Assembly (NCBI GenBank): GCA_947179485.1
Contig: OX359247.1
Span: 12,686,588-12,750,587, forward strand
Reading direction: 5' to 3'
Length of the DNA: 64,000 bases
From: Allacma fusca
Taxonomy: Eukaryota > Arthropoda > Collembola > Symphypleona > Sminthuridae
The position numbers were made by a program, and so were the translations under genes. The notes below the pieces were generated by a model, which was given only the letters and a program-made list of their open reading frames with translations, searched no databases and was not told where the DNA came from. Position 1 is the first letter of the stretch. Every line of letters begins with the position of its first letter. This document shows, piece after piece, positions 24,901-37,331 of this stretch.

Positions 24901-27040
24901 CTGCTTACTGTACGTTTAGAAATATTTGACTTGGCTGAGAAGTGAAAACTTGAGTGTTGGGCCAAATTAAAAGATTTTGTAGACCTTACATTTTTAGAAA
25001 ATCATTGCATAACAAGCTTGCAAAATCATATTCTTAACAAGGGAAAATGGGAAGGAAAAATGTCACAGCCATGCCACATCCGAGCCTCGAGAAGCATAAA
25101 AAATGCAAAAGAGGGCTAGCCCGCCGTATCCATCTCTCTCTCTCTGAAGAATATCTGAACGAACCCATTGTCATGACATGACTTTGTTCATTATAAAACT
25201 TGTGCAATACTGACAGCCATGAATAAATAATTTGCCCAAGTGGAAATTCCCCCCTAAAAATAGGACCATTTACGGTCTCATCAAAACACTAAGAAACTAA
25301 AATGACTTATCAGCCTTCAGATTAAAATTACATTAGATAAAGGATTTCATGCACTCTGAAGGAAAGGAGCAATCTTGGGTCTTTGGACTGGGGCAACAAT
25401 TCACTAATATGAAATATCATCTTATTTATTTACATTACATGAACCGAAGAAGCCCAAAAGCATGAATCAATGTTGACATTTGGCACACATCCTTTCACTG
25501 ATCCGTCAATCTTTCCCCTGTCCATCAAAAATCTGAACATCATCATCAACCCTTGGAAACAAATACTCGTTGTGGTCTTTTTGTACGAGAGCAAAGTGCA
25601 CGTTTGTTTATCTGTCATCGGAGATGCTGAGGGATTCAGCGGATGGGACTTAGGTATGTATGTACATATGTATGTAATTACGTAAATACACATAAAAGCA
25701 TTCATCCTTGTACATATCCCTCGATTACAGCGTAATTCAATTCACATCAAATTATAATTGTTTCAACAAAGTCCAGCACACACACACACACATACACACA
25801 CACACAAACTTCACCGTTTTGTATTTTCGTTTGTATGTAACAACAACGCCATTAATTTCTCGCCTACGAAAGCACATAAAGTGTACAGCCATAAACTAAT
25901 TGCAGTGCGATGATCCTATCTCATGGGAATTTATTTGTAATTATGGCTTTGAGTATCTAGCACATTATGCAAATTGGTAATTGTTATACATGGCAATAAT
26001 GGTACAATTTGCTTGATTCATTGCGAACTAATTAATCGATTAGGACACCATAGTCATTGAAGTTGTAATAACCTCTATTAACCAAAGTTGTTTGGTTTAA
26101 TGGTCACACAGGGGGCACACAAAACACACACACACACACATGCAATTTCCTTACGACTGAATCATTTCTAAAGACCTTGATACATTTTACAGGGCTCGTA
26201 TTTTAAAATACAATATCCTCTTCAAAATATCCAAATTTCCGATGATTCACATCCATCTACAAAAATAATTATAGTAGTACTGTATCCATATGCTTATATA
26301 CATACAAATAAAAAATTGAATAAATCTGCAGATACAGTCCCAGAGCACTCATGTATAAATCTGTAGACTGCCTCAAATTAAATCCGTTGTTAGAATCCCG
26401 TCAATTTTAACAATAAAACGTAAGGACAAATAAGCAACAACCTATTGACATACATGGCTCTCATGACAAAGGGAAATAAATTCAATTATCAATACAAAAA
26501 GCGTAAATACTTGCTTCGATAAAATATAAAGGGGAGATATCCTCCAAGTTTTTTTTGTTGTATCCCAGAAGCACTCACTGCTCCCAAAGTTCATTCATAC
26601 AGAAGTTATCAAAGTCCAGCTGATTGTGTACGCTATATTTACTAACACATTTTGCTTCACCTAGTAAAAAAAAATCCCTTCTTGTCATTACGTACATAGA
26701 TACATATAGTGAGCACGCAGTCAACTGTTGATCAGGGAATTTTTTTGTTGTTTGGAAACCAGTTCCTTGAACAGATCAGCGAAACTGTATGTGCAATGAT
26801 CACGACTATTTTGCCATGACTACATAAGTCTGAGACGTGATAATCTGGAGGCATTTTATGAATTAGAATTAAATCCGACGCTGAAATAATATTGGTCGTT
26901 AAATCTCTAAACAAATAATAGCCGAGTGATAATCCGAGAATAAAGGACTTGACACTACAAAGAAGTTAATCTTCCCTCCATTGTTCCCCTCCTATCTTGA
27001 AGGAAGACATCCAATTATAATTTTTTTTCTCCCGTGTTTG

Positions 27041-27081
27041 GACTCTTTTGGGACTCGGTGAAGGCAGAGCATTTATAGGAG
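27041..27081 (+). promoter_or_regulatory. Putative end of the legumain 5' UTR exon (donor at 27082)
   Basis: AGGAG|gtaagc at 27082 is a strong donor. Paired with the pyrimidine-rich acceptor ending ccctgcag at 27433 it would define a 352-base 5' UTR intron. The exon start and transcription start are not determined; the left edge given is arbitrary. Confidence 0.4.
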
Positions 27082-27433
27082 GTAAGCTCTACAGCAGATT
27101 CACATTTATAAGTGTGCTCCTGGAGCCTATACGAGCCTCATCTTCTTCTGAGAGTGGGGGGGGGGGAAAGGCTCTAGAGAGTAATTTATTTTTCTCAAAA
27201 CAATAATAATTATACACTGTAAGCTCCGTTAGGAAGGGAGTATATATATCGTGCAATTTTAATTAAACTAAAGTACCTTATTTTTGCAACTTCCCAAAAA
27301 ACTAATTATATATAAGGTGATTTAAAAAAAAACGTGTGAGAGAGTGTGGGATGCTCAAAGGATTGGAGCACGACGGAGAAGGGGAAAGGAATGGAAGACA
27401 TAAAATCATTTGGATTTTTTCTATTCCCTGCAG
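27082..27433 (+). other. LGMN: Predicted 5' UTR intron of the legumain gene
   Basis: Donor AGGAG|gtaagc and acceptor ttctattccctgcag. It contains an 11-base G run at 27156-27166. Removing it also removes the in-frame ATG at 27351, which leaves ATG 27465 as the first start codon of the following exon. Confidence 0.5.
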
Positions 27434-27464
27434 TTCCTTCGGTTTGATTGCAGCCGTCACAGTC

Positions 27465-27776
27465 ATGATTTCCCTTGCTGTCTTTGTCTTGGCAGTCTTT
27501 ACATCCGTCCCTGGTTCCTTCACTTTGGACGTTCCGAGTCTGCAACTGATATCTGTAGTAGACGAGAGTATTAGCGAGAGTGGAGCTCTTCTAACTCCAA
27601 CCCAGGATGCGGACTCTTCCCATGTGCAATATTTAATTCAAAATGATCATCTCAAAGATGCCGACGTTCAAGTCATAAAAACTAAAGACAGCTTACAACA
27701 AGAGGCAGGGACGGGGCCCAAATTATGGGCTGTACTAGTTGCGGGCTCCAATGAATTCTACAATTATCGTCACCAG
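27465..27776 (+). CDS. LGMN: Legumain exon 1: signal peptide, N-terminal extension, start of C13 domain
   Basis: 104 codons, donor CACCAG|gtaaaa in phase 0. The start at 27465 was chosen because it gives a classic secretory signal peptide and no ATG lies between it and the strong acceptor at 27433. The frame is also open upstream to ATG 27351. The exon ends with YNYRHQ, which carries the S1-pocket arginine and the catalytic asparagine. Confidence 0.85.
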
Positions 27777-30700
27777 GTAAAATCCCATAAATATTTTTCA
27801 TACCTTTCCTAATCATAGCTCCCAGCTTCCCTAGTACATACATATCTACATCTAATAAAAAATTATTTATCCCCACTTTCTAACCATACATGAGCCTAAA
27901 TATGCAGTATGTACGGAGAATCAACGGACATTGCCAAATAATCTAACCTATATGCCTTCATGCTATGTAAAACATTTTTATAACTGGAGTCTTTTTTCCC
28001 AAAATCCTTGACAAAACATTTTTTTTTGTATGTATCTGAACAAAAGTTTAGACAAGCCAAGGGCTTCCGCTCAGACAATTTATGATGATACTTATTAGGG
28101 TTTTTCCCAGTTGACAAAATGCATGCAAAAAGTTTCGGGAGATTAAACTAGTTACATACATTTGCATAATTTGAATCCCTTTATTTTATGATTGATGAGA
28201 TGAGACCTGTCATGAATTATGTATATGAATTAAAACTCACTCAAGTCTCTGCACCTTATTGTGTAAGACTATAAATATGTATCTATTTCGGATGAACTCT
28301 TATGTAAGTATATGTAATGTATCTACAGGATTTGAGTAGGCGTCCTCCTTCTCCTTATGAAATACCAATGTGGAAGAATTTCCCTCAACTACTATAAGTT
28401 CAGGGACTTAAACTTTATACTTTGAAGTATGCACATGAAGGCATGCTCTAAGAATTTTGTAATCAACTAGAGCAAAACAAACTGTGAGAATTCAACCTGA
28501 AAAAATCCCAGCCTTGAATTGAGTCACTTTCCTTGTTCCTCTGTAGACTTCAGTAGCTGTTTTTCAGAGAGAGAGAGAGAGAGAGAGACTCAATGCAGAC
28601 TTTCATAGAGATGAAGTTGCCGACAGGAGGGAATTTTCACTGAGTTACTTTATTAATTACACTAATTATCTTGTGATTAAAGACCCCGCTGATAAATACT
28701 TGCGGAGGTAATTACCTGCAATTAAATGGAACTTGTTTGAATGGTACTAGTGTTGATCTACTTGAGTTCTCTCCTATATTGTATATGAGTAGCACACAGT
28801 CGTTTCATTAACTCAAGGGTTATTAGGAGGAGATATGGTGAGGGGCTTATTGAGTTCTTGATGTGAAGCACATGGATGCTTGTTGAGAAGTTTATTTATC
28901 TCAGGGATTATTTATAATAAACATAATATTGTGCAAAAAAAATCAACTTTGTAAATTATACACACGAATCAATGTATTTTTTTTTGGAGGGACGGGTAAT
29001 TGATTTAGGTCTTTTACTTTTATGAATATCTTAGCATATGGTAATAACCCGCAGAATTAAAAAAAAATCCTGCCTTGACTCTGAGGGGAGATTATGACTG
29101 AAGTGACCTTAACAATATGATTTCTTTGAATGTATACACACAGGCGGATGTCTGTCACGCATACCAGATTCTACGAAGGAATGGGATTCCGCCTGAGAAT
29201 ATTATCGTCATGATGTACGATGACATCGCAAATAGCACCGAGTGAGTGAGCTTTTTGAATTATCCCTTCCATACGATTATCATACACGTAAAGTTGGTCG
29301 TTTATCAGCGGGCTCTACTACTTCTGGCGTATGCATGTAATATGGAAGCAGTAGTAAAGTATAGTATACATATATTGGGGGAATCGTGGAGTAGCAGCGG
29401 AGGGATCCTGTGGTACAGTATTCCCAAGTTTACAGAATGCATTTACCTTCATTTATCTTTATATTTACTCACACCCTTCACCAGCAACACCTAGTGCATT
29501 TTAATCTTGGTTTTTTTGATATGAATGTATAAAAAGACACGGCTCGAGCAGATTCCTTCCTCCATGCCAGGCTTTTACACTAACCAAATACGCGTCCTCA
29601 CGAACTCCCCATATGTGATGATAGGCTGGATGTTATCTTTATATTAACCGAAATTTACCTACCTTCATCCCATATTCTTTCCCCCCCCCCCAACACTTTA
29701 GCTCCTCTTTATGCACACACTGTAGTGGGTCTGAGGGATGAAAGGCTCTTGTTTACGTTTTTGAATAGCACTTTGACTGTCATTTTGTTAAAAGTGTGTG
29801 TATGTGTGTGTGTGTGAAAGGATGCCGCTGATCATCTTATTATGCATGTGATCACTCGTGGGCATCCGTATTTAGGAGAGATGTATGCACACTCCTAAAA
29901 TTTTAGACTCAATGGAATTTTTCTCTGTTGGTAACTGCATATGAAGTTCCTCCTGTACAAATACACACAGTCTCATGGGCCCAGTCCCTCATGTGTGTGG
30001 AGATATTTGAAGTAGGTAAAAAAAAAATCTTACAAAACATTTTGAGTGCGAAAGTTATATATGAGAGTCTGTGAGAGGGAAAAGTCAGGATCCACCCTCA
30101 TATACAATATAGATACTATAATGGTTTAGTATACACGTAAGTTATGTAGCTTTGGAGATGAATACATATCACGGAACTATTTTAAGGAAAAATCTTCGTT
30201 TCCTCTGGTCATTTGTCATGATGTCACTCCTTGCTGCACCTTACATTCATTCTCCTCTCCCTTCCACCACTCCATCCCATGTTCATCACATCATACGGCC
30301 CATCACATCCGCATCTCACTCTACATATATATCCTCAAAGAGTTGCATGGTAAAGCTGAGGAGGGAAAAAAAAAATCTCAAATTGCGTTACATCCATTGA
30401 TCCCGGTCTGTGTACTCCGTTTCTCTCCGCCAGTGATGTTACTACTATTGTGTGACCATGACCGTGAGGAGATTCGTGTGGTAATGCTGTGGCTGGCAAT
30501 GGTTGATGCAATTCGAGCAAGATCATCACACCAGTTGGCCGGAGTTAGACTACAACTTTTATCTGCCACTTCCAGTTTGCCATTTCCAAGGGAAAACTAC
30601 GTATGAAATTACATTTGCTCTGCAGTTTCTTATCTTATTTCCGTATGTGTATCTATATCTATCTATATGCCTTCCCTTGGAGTAGACACACAGAGACCTC

Positions 30701-31567
30701 CTGCATTCTTGATGCTCTTCCCAATAATGCATCTCTCAAGATATGTAGTACCTGCTGGAATGGAGCCCCGTCCTGCATATCACATTCCCTCTGTGTTGGC
30801 GTGTCTGTGGAAGGATCCTCCAAGTACTGCACCTCACGCACTTTTCCTCAGCAAAGATTTTTTTTTGTCACGACTCGAGGAGCGACGGGTGATGTCTTCC
30901 CACTATAGTGACATTTTTCAATTGAAAATGAAAATCCTGAATGTCGAATCTTCCTCACGGTCGTCTTGTTTGCTTTCGATTAATACGTTCAAGAATCCCA
31001 ACGACTTCGATATTATTACCTCTTTGGTGACTTTTACGTATGTGCAATCATCCATGAGAATCTACTTGAGTAATTCCATTCAGGACGGCGTTCCGACTCA
31101 ATTTATTCATTTTTTTTAGTATCGACCTCATCATTGGTATGGAAGCAGTCATTGTCGTCCCACACATGGAAATTTCTAATGTAAGATTCTAAGCATGCGG
31201 TGGGGAGGCTGTAAAATGTGAGAGATAAGAGTAGCTAAATGCCATTTTTAAATAGGAATGATAACAGTCATAAAATATCCTACCTTGCTGGGGCTCCACG
31301 TATGAAATATGACTCCATTCAAACCTCCTATTTGAAATTCACTTGGAAAAGTGCAGCGGAGCATTTTCTCTCTCTCTCTCTCTTTTTCCGATATAAAAAA
31401 AACGATGAAAAGAATGGTTTTATTATCAAATCGACGAGCTTGCTTTCAGTTTCAACTTGAATTTTGAATTCAAAGGAGAAAGAAAAGGAAAAAGAGATAG
31501 GGAAAGGGGAAGCTGCTGGTTGAAAGGAATTCCATTGATTTCCAATCATGGGTCTGAACTTCAACTT

Positions 31568-31609
<42 letters not shown>

Positions 31610-34600
31610 ATGACAAGCATTCTTTGTTGCATGTGCACTAAAGGTATGTATCTCCTCTGCTCCCATGTAATAGATAGTAATGGCTGAAAATTGAAAAACG
31701 TTGAGACTCCAATACTATCCCAGATATTTGCCAGAAGTTAAATGTACGGAGGGGGGAGTTCAATATAATCATAATATATTCCAGGAATATGTCCTCAATG
31801 TATACATACATATCTACACATTTTTGGTAATAGGGGTTTTCGTAGGAGTGAGTGTGTACACATCCATAGATATCTATAAAATATGTTTTTTTTGTTGAAG
31901 TGATGTCCTAAAGCAGAAAAATTACATGGAAATCCATTTCAAAAGCTGGAGCTTATTTCCAAAGGTTATCTTTATCTCCGGAATGTTACATATGAATGAG
32001 GCCCCGGCACTAGGTCCGGTATATCATTTTGGTTGAGAGAAGGGAGCTGATGATATAACAAAACAAAAAGCTAGGGAGAAAAAAAAGAATCAAAATTCAA
32101 GAAGTTTGCCAAGGAGCAGGTACTCAGAGGGAGATAGCCCTGGATTATATTCAAATCTAGATGGAGATAGATACCCACATTGGAAATGTATTTGCCAGGG
32201 GTCATGTTAGCTAACAGCTTGAAGGCGAGGCGATGGATCTAATCCTCCGAGATTCATTATGACTTTGCTAAATAACTACATCTCCGGAAGTTTATGTCTT
32301 TTCGAGCGGCCGTTTCCCATCAACAGGACTCTCTGGAGAGTGAGAGTCCATCCAATAGTGTATACTGGCTAGCTATATCTAGTATGTCCAATCCATCCTA
32401 TTGTTACGGACTATATACACCTCACATAATCGAAGCTTCACTTCCAACGGCTCAAAGACAGAGCACACCAGAATCTGTAAAGATACATTTGGAATTTGAA
32501 TAGAAAAAAGTTAAATCAAAACTGGGCTGTTTCATAAAAGGTAGATGATATACATCCTCAGTTCAAGTTTGGGGATCGACTGTGTGGGGAAACAGTTCAA
32601 TATTGCGAAGTTTGCTCTTCAACATAATAATAAAGCTTGGCTCTCTTTCTGTACCGTACTGTATACACACTGTTTGTGTGTGTGTGTCTGTAGATATGTA
32701 CGTATGTATTCTCAAAACTGTAATCCAGCTAAACTCTTCCGCCTCGTGAAAGTAGGTAGGTTTTTGTGAATTTCAATGTTTATCAGAGCCAAGTTTTCTC
32801 CGAAGCACAAATCTATCCGACATCCGAAGAGCACACTCTATGAAGTGCTTCATCTGGTTACACCTACTACCATTCGGGTCTCTCTTCATCTCTCCGGTAT
32901 ATTTAAATATGGGGATATATAAAATGTGGAGGATAGGTAGATACTCCGGGCCAAATACTCAAATCCCATTCAGAGCTTTACAACAAAAACATCCCATTTC
33001 CCCTCCAACCTCCTCAATTTTCTCCTTTTGTAATTATTTCATCAAATGAGTTCTGTCATTACAACTCCATTGCGTCAGAGTTCAAGAGTTTAAATCACCG
33101 TCTCTAATGATAAAGACCAGTAAAAAAAACATTATAATTAAATGCTGTTATAGGAGAACTCTCCAATCAAATTAACTTGTGTTATTTTATTTATATGCAA
33201 TTACATTCAGGGACATACATATATATGTATATCTATACATAGATAGATACGTATGCCCTGTAAGAGTAAAAGTGTAGTGTACATAATTATGTGAACTCCT
33301 TTGTACATTTCTATGCAGTTGGATTTGTCAATTTCTGGGATTTGTGCTCAGCCGTTATGTTTGTTTTTCGCAGAAAACTAATTAGTTGCGGATCACTGTC
33401 AACGTCGTTATGATTAGAAAGTATTGTTTGAAGCTCTCTGAAGCCCCTTTAGTTTTGGGGCATGTTTTTTTTTCCCAGAGGATTGAACTGAATTGTAAAT
33501 CTGCTCTTGTGCATATATTGCAACTGAAGAGAGTCCCACTACTTGGATCGCTCGAAACCTTTTGAAAGGTAGTTATAGGTGCAAATAATTAAATATTTAA
33601 AGATATGATGGAACATTACTCCTGACGAAATCGCATATGAATTCCTAACAATGGATTTTTATTGTGAAATTAGAATTAAGACAGTAATTATTGGAGGAGT
33701 GACAGGAGCTGCGTTCGTATTATAATTACACATTTGTAAGGATCAACTTGTATAAACATAGACATGTACTGTATCTACTTATCTACAGTGCCTATGTGGA
33801 CTGACTGCGAAAATAAAGTTGTCGACGTGAGCATTACAGTAGATGGAAAATGCTTTGTGCTCATTAACAGCCCTGCTAACTAAGTCCGATGAATGTATTA
33901 AGTGTTATTTATGTGTACAGGAATCCAACCCCAGGAATTATCATTAATCGTCCCAACGGTAGCGACGTCTACGCTGGAGTAGTCAAGGATTATGTGGGCG
34001 ATGTAAGTTTTTTTCCCCTCTTCCTGTCCCTTAAGGCTAATGAATTAAGGTTCGGGGCGTAAATCCTTTTCTGGGGAGACAAGAATTACTCTATGGGATT
34101 TAGTATCAAATATAGAACACACCCGGATGTACGCCCTCTGTAGATCACTCCGCATCCATTAGTCAAGCATCTTTATTCGTAGGGACTAATGGTGCCTGCA
34201 TGGGGGCGATTATTAGAGTTTAAGAAACTGCAAGTGTCATTTTTCTCAGAGGATGATGAATTGCTCCGGAGAGTCTGCAAGGATTCAAATCCTTTCAGAT
34301 TGGAATCTAAAAATAAAATAAAATCATGGAAAATATGATTCTGGGAAAGTATTCCCTTGGAAAAAATCTTGTGAAAAAAAAGGATTTTATCTGAAAGGTA
34401 GATATACTGCAGTCATCCAGGCCGGAGATGCAATATGGGCTTTAGAATTTACCTCAAGTTTGCTGACTGCTTTTGAACCGGGGCTTGACAACAGAGGAAG
34501 GAATTTTGCCCAGGAAATTGGAGCACTTGGAAATTGACGGGAATGATTATACAACTGTTTGGAACATGCATTTATTTTCTCTGCAGTTGCAGTCATTCAA

Positions 34601-35711
34601 AAGCAGACAGAATAATAGAATTATTAGAGTAAACAGGGGACATGGAAAACAACATTATTTTCATGTCATTTAGGAACTTGAGACGTGAACTACTTTTCAC
34701 AACTTCCCCACTCACTTGACTCAAAATTATGTGAAGATACATAAATCCCTTTATCTTTTCCTTGAGTATAGTCTCGGATATGCAATTAACCCGGGAGAGC
34801 ATTTGTATGCACAAGTGACACACTAGAATTTGGGCTTTTCTCTTTATAGGTATCTATCTATACAGTCATAGATACAATTCCATCAGGGGCTTGAGACTCC
34901 TAAAACCTCCGAGTACTTACACAGTTTCATTTAATATCCTGAATCCCTAATGCCTCCAGTAAAGTTTTGAATTCCTGAAACTGAGATTTGATTTGAGCGG
35001 CATACTGTACAGTATCCCAGCGGAGTAACTACGTGTAAAGTTTTCTAGAGCATAACTGAATCACTCAGACAAAAGTGCTTCAACTTGCTCGAATTCCTCG
35101 CTAAACATACACAAATGTATTCAGCCATCGACGAACCAGGGATTTCCCTCCATCCCGCTCATCTCTATACAACAAAAAATCTTGTTCCAGTTACATATAC
35201 CTCTCCAAGTTTTTAAAATCCCAACAGTTTGGAAAATACAATTTCAGGTTTATATATATAAATTCTCACCGGATGAAAAGAAAATGTTTAAAGATGCTCC
35301 CCCACATTTCAAAACTATACATACCTTATTATATTCTATATCCAAAAAGAGAATTTTAAGGGGGAGAAAATAGTCTCTATACACTATTACTTAATAACGG
35401 ACTTATTTGCTCCCAGGATTGGTACAGTAAGGACTCTACGTAGGAAGATTTCACAGATCCTTGGTTTTTGGGCAGACCTACTTTATCCCATCGGGATCAG
35501 GTTCATAAGGCTAAGGAGTGAGTTTCTGCCAGAGCGCTTAAAGTTGACACAAAATAAATCATACGTGAACTGCCCCCTAAATTATGCCCAATCATTCCTT
35601 TGAAGATGTCAGCTCGGCCGGCAAAATCCTTTCTATATAAATCTGATCTAATGGAAAATTGATACTGGAGCTAAAGGAGAGTTTATAAACACAACTTGAG
35701 GTTCGGGTGGG

Positions 35712-35766
<55 letters not shown>

Positions 35767-37290
35767 AGGGGTATTGGGATTGTAAGTGTGTGTAACCACA
35801 GTCGACAAGTGTTACGGATTTGATAGATTGGAACCTAAAAAGAATTTGGATATTGACGAAAGATTAACTCAAGTGTAAAAGGTGGTTGGCATTGGTAATT
35901 TGTCACTGGGTCTGTGTACTCTATCCCCATTGGAAAAGTTTCGAGTGAAAAATGGAAGCGTTTTGACTATATGGTCCCGGGTAATTCTTGTCTACCTACT
36001 ACAAATCCTCCCTCCTACCTCGACTACAAGGCCCCTTATATGTACTTTCACCATGTATCTGGGTTTCAGTCAGACTCAGAGAGTCTCTTGTACCCAAGGG
36101 TTAAATCCAATTTTGAGGAAAGGAGTAGATACTCCTGCCACAGGCGTAAATTTTTGATTATGACCAAGGATTGTTCCTGCAACGGGTGTAGGGACAAGGC
36201 TTGATCAAGTCATGTACATATACTGTACAAAAGATCCAGCTTGTGACAGGTAGTAGATACATATGTGAGTAAGGACATCTGATCCAGCTCACAATATAAT
36301 CCGGACGTGTTCCCTGATGCTGGGTCTAATACCGTAATACAGGGTGAAGGCGTACCATGGCAAGTGCCATGGTATCTATACAGATGGAACTTTTTGGAAT
36401 GTAGCCTGGCAAGGGCCTTTTACAGGTCTCATGTCCTAAAACATATGTTAAATAGACCCTATTGACTGTTTACATTTAACGAGGAGGAAGGTGTGCCTAT
36501 TTACTTAACTGGTCCTAATACCGTAATACTATTTTGGATTTCTTTGTATGTTTTGGGTAGGACGTGACGCCTGAAAATTTTATGAAAGTTTTGCTCGGTG
36601 ATGAGGAAGGACTGAAGGGTGTCGGCTCGGGGAAAGTTCTCAAAAGGTAAATACTACGAAACAGCCTCGTAAGTTTTCCAGGGTGCGGGTAATGGAATAC
36701 TTGATTAAATGATCTCACTATACTTTCCCTCCTTTCTCTCTCTCTCTCTCTTTCCCTTCTATACACTAACTATAGATAGATACTGCTGACTCACACATCT
36801 CTGACTTCATCCCTTATAAGTACATACACTTAAATATGTAGGTATCTCACCGTTTTTTCCCTAAGTTCTTTAACTACACAGTCAAAGCGTTTTCCTCTCT
36901 AACCCTCCTTAGCTTAGCTTCTGTGTGTCTATGTGTGGAGAGACCATCTCTGTCTTTCCCCTTCTTTTGGGAGGGAGTCGTAGTATGGTAAGGCTTGCCG
37001 TCATTTCCTCCTCCTGGCTGTCCTCGTGTAATTACATAGATGGTGAGGTGTGCTTTGGATTTTCCTTCGTCCCCTGTTTCTGGACGTATGGACGTATTTG
37101 TGCTGGCATCCCAACATATTGTGGACCAGTTAAACAAGTTAGAGAGGGACAGCTACTGTAAATACTGGAGCAGACTTGTATACGTGCAAATCCTTTTACG
37201 GGGGAAAGTGCATACTGCCAATAATTTAATATTGCTTCCAACTTGTTGGCTCTGGCTCTACTCACACACACAGACACACACAGACAGACA

Positions 37291-37331
<41 letters not shown>

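Larger units (their letters stand above)
17569..27081. other. NLR 3' flank and intergenic region, 9.5 kb
   Basis: No canonical AATAAA was noticed in the first 250 bases after the NLR stop, so the 3' end is not placed. The region has (TA)n at 18894-18919, CA tracts near 23830, 25776 and 26124, and C10 at 23181-23190. Small ORFs are scattered through it. One at 25470-25650 reads plausibly and is followed by a gtatgt donor-like sequence, but nothing identifies a gene. Confidence 0.6.
34003..36560 (+). other. LGMN: Legumain intron 3, 2.6 kb
   Basis: GT-AG, phase 0. It contains (GT)n at 35716-35763, a Cys-bearing ORF (35914-36204), a 22-base inverted repeat (36353-36374) and a 15-base direct repeat flanking it. 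These are discussed as findings. Confidence 0.85.

Noticed and set aside
27351..27464. In-frame ATG upstream of the chosen legumain start
   Set aside because: It would be removed by the predicted 5' UTR intron and would replace a clean signal peptide by a long leader. Kept as an alternative only.
30667..31119. 150-codon ORF in legumain intron 2, with an LRR-like phrase in another frame
   Set aside because: Several frames on both strands are open here, no good splice sites flank it and no family is recognised. Judged a chance ORF.
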